64,000 nt of DNA from positions 1 through 64,000 of the forward strand of contig NZ_KB892279.1 of assembly GCF_000373745.1 (NCBI RefSeq), written 5' to 3'. Of the stretch, positions 9,266-18,756 are shown piece after piece. Numbering within the stretch: position 1 is the first letter of the stretch; each line of letters starts with the position of its first letter. This DNA comes from Oligella ureolytica DSM 18253. GTDB taxonomy: Bacteria; Pseudomonadota; Gammaproteobacteria; Burkholderiales; Burkholderiaceae_B. The notes under the pieces are model-generated. The model had not been told where the DNA came from, made no database searches, and saw nothing but the letters and a program-made list of their open reading frames with translations. The position numbers and the translations under genes were made by a program.

Positions 9266-10227
9266 TATGTTTTACTTCCTTGACCTTTTTCCAAACGATA
9301 CAACATCCAGCGCGATAGCATTAAAACAACCGTTGTAATCAAGAATAGAATTAAACCAATTTCAATTAAAGCGGCTAACTGCAATCCTGATGCTTCGTTA
9401 AACTCGTTAGCAATCGCTGAAGCAATGGAGTTAGACGGTGCAAACACACTATTAGGCATGCGGAATGCATTACCAATTACGAAGGTAACCGCCATCGTCT
9501 CACCCAAAGCACGGCCTAAACCAAGCATAATGCCACCGATCACACCACCTTTGGTATAAGGAAGTACAACCTTCCACATCACTTCCCATGTCGTAGCGCC
9601 TAGACCATAAGCTGATTCCTTGAACATCGCAGGCACCACTTCAAATACATCTCGCATCACCGAAGCGATATAAGGAATAATCATAATGGAAAGAATTAGA
9701 CCTGCCGTAAATAAACCAATCCCCATGGGAGGGCCGGCAAATATCTGATTCAATACAGGAATCGGTGCAAAGAAATCAATCAGATGGACCTGAATATGCT
9801 TTTGGAACAATGGTACAAAAACAAATAAGCCCCACATACCGTAAATAATCGAAGGAATGGCCGCCAACATCTCAACAGCAATACCTAGGGGCCGACGAAT
9901 CCAAGTTGGCGCAAGCTCGGTAAGGAACATGGCAATACCGAACGAAGCAGGCACAGCAATAACCAATGCAATACCGGCTGTTAGTACAGTACCTATAATA
10001 GGTACCACAGCACCGAACTGGTTTTGCACAGGATTCCACTCAGTTGTAAATAAAAATTTAAAACCGAAAGCCTTGATTGAATCCCAGCCACCGTAAACCA
10101 GCGATAACATGATCGCTGCCAGTAAAATAAATACGAAAAAAGCAAAGAAGCGTGCTGCATTAGCAAAAATCAAATCTGCCAAGCCTGCCCCACTTTTGCC
10201 GGAAGAAGGAGATATACTCTTCGACAC
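9265..10227 (-). CDS. pstC: Phosphate ABC transporter permease PstC
   Basis: The second phosphate permease subunit, 320 residues, with a cytoplasmic Ser/Gly-rich start and a first membrane segment at about 30-52. The PstC-specific stretch YGGWDSIKAFGFKFLFTTEW follows. The EAA coupling loop reads KESAYGLGATTWEVMWKVVL near residue 215. Its stop overlaps the pstA start by one base. About 290 bases separate it from pstS, with a terminator-like hairpin in between, so PstC may be made at a lower level than PstS. Confidence 0.96.
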   Translation of the reverse strand: MSKSISPSSGKSGAGLADLIFANAARFFAFFVFILLAAIMLSLVYGGWDSIKAFGFKFLFTTEWNPVQNQFGAVVPIIGTVLTAGIALVIAVPASFGIAMFLTELAPTWIRRPLGIAVEMLAAIPSIIYGMWGLFVFVPLFQKHIQVHLIDFFAPIPVLNQIFAGPPMGIGLFTAGLILSIMIIPYIASVMRDVFEVVPAMFKESAYGLGATTWEVMWKVVLPYTKGGVIGGIMLGLGRALGETMAVTFVIGNAFRMPNSVFAPSNSIASAIANEFNEASGLQLAALIEIGLILFLITTVVLMLSRWMLYRLEKGQGSKT

Positions 10228-10384
10228 CGTAGCCTCTTGAATTAGGGTTTAAATACCTACTATTATTGACAATAGTTTTTAAACATGTCGACAACAGCAA
10301 TCCGGTAAGTTTAACTTAAATAAATACAAACGCGTGAGTATAACACTTGCTCTATTTTACTTAAGAATTATTACAAATTGAAAA

Positions 10385-10480
10385 CAGAAAATCGGACAGC
10401 AAATAACTAAACCCACTGCCCGACCTCCTTGCTGTTAGGCATGCACCTACCAAATTCACTTGGATAGACGAAAGCCTAAC
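10385..10480 (-). promoter_or_regulatory. Stem-loop between pstS and pstC, possible partial terminator
   Basis: Read on the minus strand, CGGGCAG (about 10417-10423) can pair with CTGTCCG (10394-10400) across a 16-base loop and is followed by the T-rich ATTTTCTGTTTTC. A second, longer-range pair, GTTAGGC and GCCTAAC, lies nearer pstS (about 10435-10480). Hairpins after the gene for an abundant binding protein commonly lower expression of the permease genes behind it. This role is inferred. Confidence 0.45.
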
Positions 10481-10519
10481 GTTGTCAGCTTAGATTAATC
10501 AAAATGATAAATCTAAAAA

Positions 10520-11566
10520 TTACTTCCAAATAGCAGAGCCATCAGCTGTTTTAACTTCATCAGCCCAAGCTTTGCGAACTGCATCACTTACTTCTTTAGG
10601 TAAAGGCACATAGTCTAAAGAAGACGCTGTGTCAGCACCATTTTCCCAAGCCCAGTTGAAGAAATCCATGGTTGCTTTAGTTTGCCCAGGCTTATCAGCA
10701 ACTTTGTGAAGCAAGATGAAAGTAGCTTGAGTGATAGGCCAAGACTCAGCACCCGGCTCATGGTTAAGGACAACACCCATACCAGGAGCAGAAGCCCAGT
10801 CTGCGTTAGCAGCAGCGGCAGCAAATGAAGACTGCTCAGGCTGTACAAAGTTACCGTCGCGGTTTTGTAACTGAGTCCAAGATAAATTGTTTTGCTTAGC
10901 GTAAGCGTACTCAACATAACCGATAGAGTTAGCTAATTGACGAACGTAACCGGCAACACCTTCGTTACCCTTACCGCCTTGACCTACAGGCCAGCTAACA
11001 GCTTTACCTTCACCAACTTTTTCTTTCCACTCGTCAGAAACTTGTGATAGGTAGTTAGTCCAACCAAAAGTAGTACCAGAACCGTCAGAACGATGAACAA
11101 CGATAATATCAGAGCTTGGTAACTGTGTACCTTCGTTTAGATCAGCAATTGCTTTGTCATTCCACTTAGTGATTTTACCTAAGTAAATATCAGCAAGTAC
11201 AGTACCGGTTAATTTTAACTTGCCCGGCTCGATACCTTCGATGTTAACTACAGGAACAGTACCACCGATAAGCGCAGGGAATTGTAATAAGTTAGTTTCA
11301 GCTAACTTCTCACCGCTTAACGGGTCATCAGACGCACCAAAGTCAACCGTCTTTGCAATAATCTGTTGCTGACCACCGCCAGAACCGATAGACTGATAGT
11401 TAATTTGATGACCAGTTTCTTTGTGGTAATCAGCAGCCCATTTAGCATAAATAGGGTATGGGAAAGAAGCACCAGCACCAGTCACTGAAGCGGCAGCTTG
11501 TACTGTGAAAGTAGCAGCACCTAAAGCCACTGCTAAAGATACACGTGATAAAGCTAGTTTTAACAT
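10520..11566 (-). CDS. pstS: Periplasmic phosphate-binding protein PstS
   Basis: PstS captures phosphate in the periplasm and delivers it to PstCA. I start it at the ATG at 11566, giving 348 residues, because AAAGGACG lies just upstream and the protein then begins with a clean Sec signal peptide: MLKLALSRVSLAVALGAATF, cleaved near residue 23. A longer frame from 11620 would put 18 residues before the signal peptide. Phosphate-binding segments ASVTGAGASFPYPIY, SGGGQQQI, DFGASDDPLS and HRSDGSGTTFGWTNYL are all present. It is divergent from ppx and has a Pho-box-like repeat upstream. Confidence 0.97.
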   Translation of the reverse strand: MLKLALSRVSLAVALGAATFTVQAAASVTGAGASFPYPIYAKWAADYHKETGHQINYQSIGSGGGQQQIIAKTVDFGASDDPLSGEKLAETNLLQFPALIGGTVPVVNIEGIEPGKLKLTGTVLADIYLGKITKWNDKAIADLNEGTQLPSSDIIVVHRSDGSGTTFGWTNYLSQVSDEWKEKVGEGKAVSWPVGQGGKGNEGVAGYVRQLANSIGYVEYAYAKQNNLSWTQLQNRDGNFVQPEQSSFAAAAANADWASAPGMGVVLNHEPGAESWPITQATFILLHKVADKPGQTKATMDFFNWAWENGADTASSLDYVPLPKEVSDAVRKAWADEVKTADGSAIWK

Positions 11567-11621
11567 GATCGTCCTTTTGAAATCAGATTGTAAATATCGG
11601 TTTAAAAATTCGATAATCAAA

Positions 11622-11684
11622 ATAATATCGGCGTATTTATTTACAACCAGAATTGTACAAGCTACATATTACAAGAATATTACA
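11622..11684 (-). promoter_or_regulatory. Pho-box-like direct repeats and possible -10 upstream of pstS
   Basis: On the minus strand TGTAAT occurs at 11684-11679 and again at 11673-11668. That is 11 bases apart, the spacing of the TGTCAT-type repeats bound by PhoB. Two more half-site-like words, TGTACA (11659-11654) and TGTAAA (11645-11640), continue the array. A -10-like TATTAT (11627-11622) follows about 13 bases later. The half sites differ from the E. coli consensus at the C, so PhoB binding is inferred from spacing and position. Confidence 0.5.
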
Positions 11685-11796
11685 CCATAAATTCATTCAA
11701 CGCATAGGGGGGAAATTGTCGTTAATTTGCTTCATCAAAACAGTTTCCAAAACAAAATTTTGTACAATAACCTTACCCTTACAGACACAATAATTT

Positions 11797-13380
11797 ATGG
11801 AAAACAGTAATTTACTTGCTGCGGTGGATCTAGGCTCCAACAGCTTTCGCCTGTCAGTAGGACGAATCGAAGAGCGTGAGGGCGTAGCGCATATTTTTGC
11901 GATTGATCGCCTAAAAGAAACTGTACGCTTGGCAGCCGGTCTAGATGATAAGAAAATTTTGAGTGACGAGGCGATAGAACGCGCAATCAGCGTTTTAAAT
12001 CGTTTTTCAGAGCGAATTCAAGACTTTCACCCCAGCCAAGTTCGCGCGATTGCTACCAACACCTTCCGCGTCGCTAAAAACAAAGAGGTACTGCTAAAAA
12101 AAGCAGAAGAAGCCTTAGGCTTTCCTATTCAGGTTGTGTCGGGCCCAGAAGAAGCTCGACTCGTTTTCTCCGGTGTTGCGCATGAACTGCCCTTTTCTGA
12201 CAAGAATCGCCTAGTCGTTGATATTGGTGGGGGTTCTACTGAATTTATTATTGGTCAAGGCTATCAACCAGTCTTAGTCAAATCATTAGCCATTGGTTGT
12301 GTATCTTTTACTAAACTCTATTTTCCTAACGGTGCCGTTACGGCTGAGGCCTTTAAAAAGGCAGAAATCAATGCCCGTAACCAGATTCAGGTACTCAGTA
12401 AAAGCTATCGTAAACAAGGCTGGGCTGAAGCCTTTGGCTCATCAGGCTCTGCTAAAGCACTTGTGGCTGTTTTACAAGCCTCCGGCTTTTCTGAACGCGG
12501 CATTACGCTGGCAGGCATGGAAAAGTTAAAAAAAGTATTAATTAAAACCGGCTCCGCTAATTCCCCCTTACTATTAGACCTAAAAGAAGATCGTATTGAG
12601 GTTTTACCCGCGGGTCTCGCGATTATGATGGCCGCCTTTAAAGAGCTGAAGATTCAACAAATGAATCAAGGTGAAGGTGCCCTCAGGGTCGGTGTTTTGT
12701 ATGATATGCTCGGCCGTAAAACAGCCACTGATATCCGCTCCGGCACCGTTGCACAATATATGCATCGCTATCGCGTTGACACGAAGCAAGCCGCTCGTGT
12801 TCGCTTATTAGCAGAAGCATTATATGGCTCAGCACTGACACTGAGTAAAAAAGAGCAGGAAGAGTGGCCTCATGATTTACGACTATTACTGGGATGGGCC
12901 TGTGATTTACACGAAGTAGGTTTGAGTATTTCTCAATCTTCTTATCACCGCCACTCTGCTTACGTACTTCAACATGCCGACATGCCGGGCTTTTCTAAAG
13001 ACGAGCAAACCATCCTATCGCGTCTGAATTTTGTCTCTCAAGGTAAGTTAAACAAAACCGAGGTTGGTCAGCTCGCCGATGAAGAATGGCAAGCGATCCT
13101 CTGTATGCGCCTAGCGCTAATGTTTTTGCGCAATCGCCAAGCTATCCATTTAGAAAACTTGGCATTAGAGATTAAAGGCAAACATATCTATTTAAGTATC
13201 AGTAAGCGCTGGCTAACAAACCATCCACTGACAGAGCTTAGCCTAACCAATGAAAAACATGATTGGGAAGGTTCCGGATTTGAGTTTACAATCAATCCAA
13301 TCAGTCAAAACCAAAATGTCGTCGATAGCGGCGATCCATGTTCTCAACGTCTACAATCACCGGAAAATCAACCGCGTTAA
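11797..13380 (+). CDS. ppx: Exopolyphosphatase (Ppx/GppA family)
   Basis: Ppx removes terminal phosphate from polyphosphate; GppA relatives hydrolyse pppGpp. The 527-residue sequence starts with the actin-fold phosphate motif AAVDLGSNSFRL. It has VSGPEEARLVFSGVAH around residue 115, VVDIGGGSTEFIIG around residue 140 and a C-terminal HD-like part containing HEVGLSISQSSYHRHSAYVL. It is divergent from pstS, linking polyphosphate turnover to phosphate supply. The last 80 bases overlap the convergent acyltransferase gene antiparallel; the final residues after about 500 look like a non-conserved extension. Confidence 0.93.
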   Translation: MENSNLLAAVDLGSNSFRLSVGRIEEREGVAHIFAIDRLKETVRLAAGLDDKKILSDEAIERAISVLNRFSERIQDFHPSQVRAIATNTFRVAKNKEVLLKKAEEALGFPIQVVSGPEEARLVFSGVAHELPFSDKNRLVVDIGGGSTEFIIGQGYQPVLVKSLAIGCVSFTKLYFPNGAVTAEAFKKAEINARNQIQVLSKSYRKQGWAEAFGSSGSAKALVAVLQASGFSERGITLAGMEKLKKVLIKTGSANSPLLLDLKEDRIEVLPAGLAIMMAAFKELKIQQMNQGEGALRVGVLYDMLGRKTATDIRSGTVAQYMHRYRVDTKQAARVRLLAEALYGSALTLSKKEQEEWPHDLRLLLGWACDLHEVGLSISQSSYHRHSAYVLQHADMPGFSKDEQTILSRLNFVSQGKLNKTEVGQLADEEWQAILCMRLALMFLRNRQAIHLENLALEIKGKHIYLSISKRWLTNHPLTELSLTNEKHDWEGSGFEFTINPISQNQNVVDSGDPCSQRLQSPENQPR

Positions 13381-14083
13381 AATCCTTGTCCCAAGCTGGT
13401 TCACCACAAATACGGGCACCTATTTTTAGGTAACCCTTGATGAGGGCCGGCATACGAGATTGGCGAATACGCTCGCCATCGGCTTTGGCTTCCAGCAACT
13501 CGAGAGGATAAGGTTCGTGCGGGGTGACAATTGGCTCATCGGCATATTCCAACATCTGCTGCTTCGCTAACTGCCAGACCCTTGCCGCCTGAATACCTTC
13601 GTCCATCAAACTGACACTGGCACAACCGAATAAATATTGTAAATTATGATATCGCATGAATTGAGCTAAGCCGCTCCATAGCAGCATAATCACCGCACCA
13701 TCTCGGTAGTTCGGGTGGGTGCATGAACGGCCACACTCACTCAATTCTGAGCGTAGATGCGCCATTTCGCTTAAGTCGAATTCAGATTCTGAATAAAAGC
13801 CCCCTGCTTCAACCGCCTTTTCAGGGGTCATAATGCGATATGTACCGACAACAAGATTTTCCTTGGTATCCATCACAACCAAATGCTGACAAAACTGATC
13901 AAAGTGGTCGACATCACGACCATCAATCGCATCCGGAAAATGCACACCCATCTCATTCGTGTACACATCGTAACGAAGTCGCTGAACAGCTTCCACTTCC
14001 TCTTTCGTAGTGGCAATGCCTAATACCAAGCTAGGACCATCTATACTGCTCAAGTCCTTTGGAATCTCAATCAGCTCTTGCAT
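13301..14083 (-). CDS. GNAT-type acyltransferase, OlsB-like (ornithine N-acyltransferase family)
   Basis: A 260-residue member of the hemolysin-like/OlsB acyltransferase family (COG3176), related to acyl-homoserine-lactone synthases. OlsB acylates ornithine to make lyso-ornithine lipid. Family segments visible are RLRYDVYTNEMG near residue 36, DVDHFDQFCQHLVV near residue 58, VGTYRIMTPEKA, ELSECGRSCTHPNYRDGAVIM near residue 115 and YLFGCASV. The end, CGEPAWDKDFNAVDFPVIVDVENM then RYRRHF, is also conserved in relatives, so its overlap with ppx is genuine on this strand. Ornithine lipids replace phospholipids under phosphate limitation, which suits the neighbouring pst genes; the exact substrate is inferred. 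Confidence 0.75.
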   Translation of the reverse strand: MQELIEIPKDLSSIDGPSLVLGIATTKEEVEAVQRLRYDVYTNEMGVHFPDAIDGRDVDHFDQFCQHLVVMDTKENLVVGTYRIMTPEKAVEAGGFYSESEFDLSEMAHLRSELSECGRSCTHPNYRDGAVIMLLWSGLAQFMRYHNLQYLFGCASVSLMDEGIQAARVWQLAKQQMLEYADEPIVTPHEPYPLELLEAKADGERIRQSRMPALIKGYLKIGARICGEPAWDKDFNAVDFPVIVDVENMDRRYRRHFGFD

Positions 14084-14233
14084 AAGTTAATTTCCTCAAT
14101 ATGCTAAACAAACAACTAAAAGTTTTGTGACGATATATATATATTACAAGATGACACAATTCTTTTGAATTAAATACCATCAAGCATTATACAAAAGCCA
14201 CTTTACAGATTTCTTTCAATTATTTTTATTTTG

Positions 14234-14262
14234 GGGTCCGGCACAAAAAATGCGCCGGACCC
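14234..14262. repeat. Strong GC-rich hairpin between glmM and the OlsB-like gene
   Basis: GGGTCCGGC at 14234-14242 and GCCGGACCC at 14254-14262 form a perfect 9-base stem around an 11-base A-rich loop. The surrounding 14084-14316 is A/T-rich. No T tract follows on either strand, so it is not a standard terminator. A second weaker pair, CTATGCA (about 14275) and TGCATAG (about 14303), lies closer to glmM. Role unknown. Confidence 0.5.
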
Positions 14263-14316
14263 TACGTGAGAACTATGCAATGATTGAATTTTTACCTATG
14301 ATGCATAGAAAAAAAC

Positions 14317-15660
14317 CTACGCACCCAGATCAACATCGGCCAATCGCTCAACACTGCGTTTGGCAAGCTCATGGGACTCAGCTTCTACCATCAAGCGCAA
14401 AATCGGCTCTGTACCCGAGGCCCGAATTAAGACACGTCCTTTATCACCCAACTCAGCCTTTACCTCAGCCTTGACTTGATTAAGTTTTTCGTGATTTTGC
14501 CAGTCTAAGCCAGGTTTTAAAGGGACATTGATCATTATTTGTGGATACATTTTAAGATCGCTAATCAATTCGCCTAATGCCTTTCCACTACGTACCACCG
14601 CGGTGAGCACTTGTAATGCAGCAATAATGCCATCACCTGTTGTATGACAATCCAAGCACAATAAGTGCCCCGAACTCTCACCGCCATAATTCCAACCATT
14701 ATTGTGCAGAGCTTCCAGGACATAACGATCACCGACCTTGGCGCGCTCCAATGGGATACCTAACTCGTTTAGACGCTTTTCAAAACCAAAGTTTGTCATT
14801 AAGGTTCCTGCTACGCCTTTGACCTCTGAACGCTGCATGCGCTCTAAAATAATGGCATAGAGAAGCTCATCACCATTGTAAATATTGCCTTTAGAGTCAA
14901 CCATTTGTATACGGTCAGCATCACCATCAAGCGCAATACCATAGTCCGCACGTTGGGCATTGACCGTCGCGACTAATTGCTCCGGATATAATGCGCCAAC
15001 ATTACGGTTAATATTAAAGCCATCAGGACTACAACCCACATCCACCACCGTAGCACCAAGCTCTTTAAAAACATGCGGCGCGACTTGATAAGCTGCACCG
15101 TGGGCAGCATCAACAACAATCTTGAGTCCTCGGAGATTTAAATCATTGGGGAAACTACTCTTACAGAATTCAATATAACGTCCTGCCGCGTCATTTAAAC
15201 GACGCGCACGACCTATTGATTCGGATTCTTCATACTGAATCTCTTGATCAATCAGGGCCTCAATCTTGGCTTCAATTTCATCAGGTAGCTTTAATCCATT
15301 TTCTGAAAAGAACTTGATGCCGTTATCGTAGTATGGATTATGTGATGCGCTAATCACAACGCCCGCATTTAATCGTAAGGTGCGAGTTAAGTAAGCGACT
15401 GCCGGTGTGGGTATTGGCCCCGCCAATAATACGTCAACACCTGCCGCAGCAAAACCTGCTTGCATGGCAGCCTCTATCATATAACCCGAAACTCGCGTGT
15501 CTTTTCCAATAAGCACTGTGGGTCGTTCAATTCCCTCTAATGCCTGATTAGCCAGCACACGCCCTGCAGCGTAAGCGAGCTTTAGAGCAAACTCAGCGTT
15601 AATGACAGGCCCACCTACGCGACCACGTACACCATCAGTACCAAAATACTTACGTGCCAT
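14317..15660 (-). CDS. glmM: Phosphoglucosamine mutase
   Basis: GlmM converts glucosamine-6-phosphate to glucosamine-1-phosphate for UDP-GlcNAc, and so feeds peptidoglycan and lipopolysaccharide synthesis. The 447 residues start [16 protein letters not shown]. The phosphoserine loop [18 protein letters not shown] is near residue 100, the metal-binding loop [13 protein letters not shown] near residue 243, the substrate loop [12 protein letters not shown] near residue 330 and the phosphate-binding end [14 protein letters not shown] near residue 410. It follows folP after 3 bases, as in many proteobacteria. Confidence 0.97.
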   Translation of the reverse strand: MARKYFGTDGVRGRVGGPVINAEFALKLAYAAGRVLANQALEGIERPTVLIGKDTRVSGYMIEAAMQAGFAAAGVDVLLAGPIPTPAVAYLTRTLRLNAGVVISASHNPYYDNGIKFFSENGLKLPDEIEAKIEALIDQEIQYEESESIGRARRLNDAAGRYIEFCKSSFPNDLNLRGLKIVVDAAHGAAYQVAPHVFKELGATVVDVGCSPDGFNINRNVGALYPEQLVATVNAQRADYGIALDGDADRIQMVDSKGNIYNGDELLYAIILERMQRSEVKGVAGTLMTNFGFEKRLNELGIPLERAKVGDRYVLEALHNNGWNYGGESSGHLLCLDCHTTGDGIIAALQVLTAVVRSGKALGELISDLKMYPQIMINVPLKPGLDWQNHEKLNQVKAEVKAELGDKGRVLIRASGTEPILRLMVEAESHELAKRSVERLADVDLGA

Positions 15661-15663
15661 TTA

Positions 15664-16509
15664 CTAATCTCCCTGATGAATTGCATGCGAAACAGCCAAA
15701 CCCTCAAGCGTTTCGACGACATCATGCACCCTAAGCACAGCCGCACCGCGCTTGGCTGCCGCTACGGCTGCAACAACACTAGCTACCACTCGTTGTTTAG
15801 GTTCCTTGCCAACAACGGCTCCTATCATGGACTTACGTGAAAGACCTACTAAGAGTGGTAAGTTTAAACTTGTTAACTCTGCCATTTGATTTAATAACTG
15901 ATAATTTTGAGCAACGGTTTTACCAAAACAAAAACCCGGATCCAGCATAACCCTAGAAGAGTTAACCCCATATTTTAACAAAACATCCGCCCTTTCTTCT
16001 AAGAACCGCTTCACTGCCGCAGTAATATCACCGTCATAGTTAGGTGGTGAGAGCTGCATCGTCTTAGGCTCGCCATCCATATGCATGACACAAATACCGC
16101 AATTAGGATGCTTAGCCACCACCTCTAGCGCACCAGGCTGACGTAAGGCATAGATATCATTAATCATATCGGCGCCGGCATCTAATGCAGCCTGCATTAC
16201 CTCCGGTTTAAAGGTATCAATCGACAAAGGTACGCCGGCATCCCGAAGCCCCTTAATGACCGGGATGATACGCCGCAACTCCTCTTCCACTGATACTGCA
16301 TCACTACCCGGACGAGTCGATTCGCCGCCGATATCCAATATGTGGGCGCCCTCTTCAACCATCTGTAAGCCGTGCTCAATGGCTAAATCCAATTGCTCAG
16401 ACTGAGCACCACCATCAGAAAATGAATCCGGGGTGACATTGACAATTCCCATCACTAATGGCTTCGACAAATCGAGGACATACCGTCCACAGGTAAAACT
16501 TGAACTCAT
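15664..16509 (-). CDS. folP: Dihydropteroate synthase
   Basis: FolP condenses p-aminobenzoate with dihydropterin pyrophosphate in folate synthesis and is the sulfonamide target. The 281-residue protein carries the two family signatures: LVMGIVNVTPDSFSDGG near residue 18 and HILDIGGESTRPGSDAV near residue 57. SIDTFKPEVMQAALDAGA, MLDPGFCFGKT and LLVGLSRKSMIG follow. It lies between ftsH and glmM as in E. coli. A strong terminator lies between ftsH and folP, so folP-glmM needs read-through or its own promoter. Confidence 0.97.
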   Translation of the reverse strand: MSSSFTCGRYVLDLSKPLVMGIVNVTPDSFSDGGAQSEQLDLAIEHGLQMVEEGAHILDIGGESTRPGSDAVSVEEELRRIIPVIKGLRDAGVPLSIDTFKPEVMQAALDAGADMINDIYALRQPGALEVVAKHPNCGICVMHMDGEPKTMQLSPPNYDGDITAAVKRFLEERADVLLKYGVNSSRVMLDPGFCFGKTVAQNYQLLNQMAELTSLNLPLLVGLSRKSMIGAVVGKEPKQRVVASVVAAVAAAKRGAAVLRVHDVVETLEGLAVSHAIHQGD

Positions 16510-16533
16510 AACATTACAACTTATTGATGATTA

Positions 16534-16573
16534 ATCAAAAAAGGCACTGCGAAATCATATCACAGTGCCTTAT
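16534..16573 (-). terminator. Intrinsic terminator after ftsH
   Basis: AAGGCACTG at 16541-16549 pairs with CAGTGCCTT at 16563-16571. On the minus strand the stem is followed by TTTTTT, so it terminates transcripts coming from ftsH. Confidence 0.85.
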
Positions 16574-16588
16574 AAAAAAACTAAAGGT

Positions 16589-18547
16589 CTAAACTGCCTC
16601 TACCGGCTTATCCCCGTCTTTGTCCTTGCCATCTTTGTTGTCACTGCTTTTGTCTTGTGGCTTTTGAACTGCATCAGGGCTTGCCTCAGCGGGTGCATTA
16701 CCTGCTCCCGGCGGCTGAGAGTCATAAGGTTGATCAGGTAGCTTTGGTGGACGTGGAGGTTTACCCTCCATAATGTCATTAATCTGATCAATATCAATGG
16801 TCTCCCACTCCATGAGGGCCTTAGCCATGGTATGCATCTTGTCCTGATTGTCTTCGATAAGCTTACGTGCAACAGCATATTGCTGATCAATAATCGAACG
16901 AATTTCTGCATCAACCTTCTGCATAGTCGCTTCAGATACAGGTGCCGAACGCGTCATCTGACGTCCCAAGAAAGGATCGGCATCGTGCTCTGAATAAACC
17001 ATCGGGCCTAAAGAGTCAGTCATACCGTATTTGGTCACAATATCACGAGCTATTTGCGTAGCACGCTCGAAGTCATTGGATGCACCGGTCGTCATCTGAT
17101 TCATGAAAACTTCCTCGGCAATACGACCACCAAACAAAACGGCAATCATATTTAGCAAGCGCTCTTTATCCATACTGTAACGGTCACCCTCAGGTAACTG
17201 CATCGTGACACCCAACGCACGACCTCGAGGAATAATCGTGACTTTATGTACAGGATCAGTCTTAGGCAATAACCTGGCCACTAGCGCATGACCGGACTCA
17301 TGATACGCCGTATTTAATAGCTCTTCTTCCGGCATAACGATAGAACGTCGCTCTGCCCCCATGATGATCTTGTCCTTGGCATCCTCAAAGTCAACCATAT
17401 CAACCATGCGGCCTTCGCGACGCGCTGCAAATAAGGCGGCTTCATTGACCAAGTTGGCTAAATCAGCGCCGGAGAATCCCGGTGTACCGCGCGCAATGAT
17501 CGATGCGTCAACATTAGGCGCGACATGCACTTTACGCATATGAACATTAAGAATTTGCTCACGACCGCGAACATCAGGAAGAGAAACCACGACTTGACGG
17601 TCAAAACGACCGGGACGTAATAAAGCCGGATCCAACACATCAGGGCGGTTAGTCGCTGCAATTACGATCACGCTTTGACCTGATTCGAAACCATCCATCT
17701 CGACCAGCAACTGGTTAAGGGTCTGCTCGCGCTCGTCATTACCACCGCCAACGCCTGCGCCACGCTGACGGCCTACCGCATCAATCTCATCAATGAAGAT
17801 GATACACGGCGCCTGCTTCTTGGCATTTTCAAACATATCACGTACACGAGAAGCACCGACACCTACGAACATCTCGACAAAGTCAGAGCCGGAAATACTG
17901 AAAAACGGTACCTTAGCTTCGCCGGCAATTGCTTTGGCTAATAAGGTCTTACCAGTACCGGGTGAACCTACCAACAAGACGCCTCGAGGCATACGGCCAC
18001 CAAGGCGTTGGAAACGTGAAGGATCGCGCAAGAACTCAACAATCTCGCTCACCTCTTGTTTGGCCTCGTCACAACCCGCCACATCAGCAAATGTAACGCG
18101 ATTAGTGGCCTGATCCAGCATACGTGCCCGAGACTTGCCGAAACTAAAGGCACCTCCCTTGCCACCGCCCTGCATCTGGCGCATAAAGAAAATCCACACC
18201 CCAATAAGTAAAAGCATTGGGAACCAAGATAATAAGGCACTTAAAAAGAAAGAAGGCTGCTCAGGCGGACGGGCCGACACCTGCACGCCATCACGAATCA
18301 AATCACTCACCATCCAGAGATCACGTGGCGCGGTCAATGTGTACGAACGGCCATTTGCCGGGGTAACAGTCAGCGTATCCCCCTGGATTTCAACACGAGA
18401 TAATTTACCTTGCTTTGCATCTTCCAAGAACTGCGAATATGTCACGGCATCAGTAGGCGCTGTAGGTGCATCAAGCTGCCTGAATACCGTAAATAGGACC
18501 ATCGCAATTACCGCCCAGATGGCAAATTTCGAAAAGGAATTATTCAA
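16589..18547 (-). CDS. ftsH: ATP-dependent zinc metalloprotease FtsH
   Basis: FtsH is a membrane-anchored AAA+ protease that degrades damaged membrane proteins and regulators. Membrane segments lie at about 7-25 and 102-123. The AAA domain has Walker [17 protein letters not shown] near residue 195, Walker [17 protein letters not shown] and the SRH region. The zinc site HESGH is near residue 415. The Lys/Asp-rich C-terminal tail is not conserved. I use the TTG at 18547, which gives 652 residues starting [10 protein letters not shown], because GGAG lies 9 bases upstream and relatives begin MNNSFSK. The only nearby ATG runs into a stop at once, and another TTG 15 bases upstream adds five residues. 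Confidence 0.96.
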   Translation of the reverse strand: MNNSFSKFAIWAVIAMVLFTVFRQLDAPTAPTDAVTYSQFLEDAKQGKLSRVEIQGDTLTVTPANGRSYTLTAPRDLWMVSDLIRDGVQVSARPPEQPSFFLSALLSWFPMLLLIGVWIFFMRQMQGGGKGGAFSFGKSRARMLDQATNRVTFADVAGCDEAKQEVSEIVEFLRDPSRFQRLGGRMPRGVLLVGSPGTGKTLLAKAIAGEAKVPFFSISGSDFVEMFVGVGASRVRDMFENAKKQAPCIIFIDEIDAVGRQRGAGVGGGNDEREQTLNQLLVEMDGFESGQSVIVIAATNRPDVLDPALLRPGRFDRQVVVSLPDVRGREQILNVHMRKVHVAPNVDASIIARGTPGFSGADLANLVNEAALFAARREGRMVDMVDFEDAKDKIIMGAERRSIVMPEEELLNTAYHESGHALVARLLPKTDPVHKVTIIPRGRALGVTMQLPEGDRYSMDKERLLNMIAVLFGGRIAEEVFMNQMTTGASNDFERATQIARDIVTKYGMTDSLGPMVYSEHDADPFLGRQMTRSAPVSEATMQKVDAEIRSIIDQQYAVARKLIEDNQDKMHTMAKALMEWETIDIDQINDIMEGKPPRPPKLPDQPYDSQPPGAGNAPAEASPDAVQKPQDKSSDNKDGKDKDGDKPVEAV

Positions 18548-18756
18548 AACATGGTACTCCAAAAAAACCGAATATAATTTTATAATAATAAAACACTGAG
18601 CAAGTAAATACAGCTAAATGTAAGATTTACACTTAATAAAGACTCACTACCGATGGTTTATAGATTAATGTGCTTTATTCTATCTCAATATCGTGGGGTC
18701 AAAAATCCATAACTCAAGAACCCAGCATAAATAATCTATAAACACAATAGGTCTTA

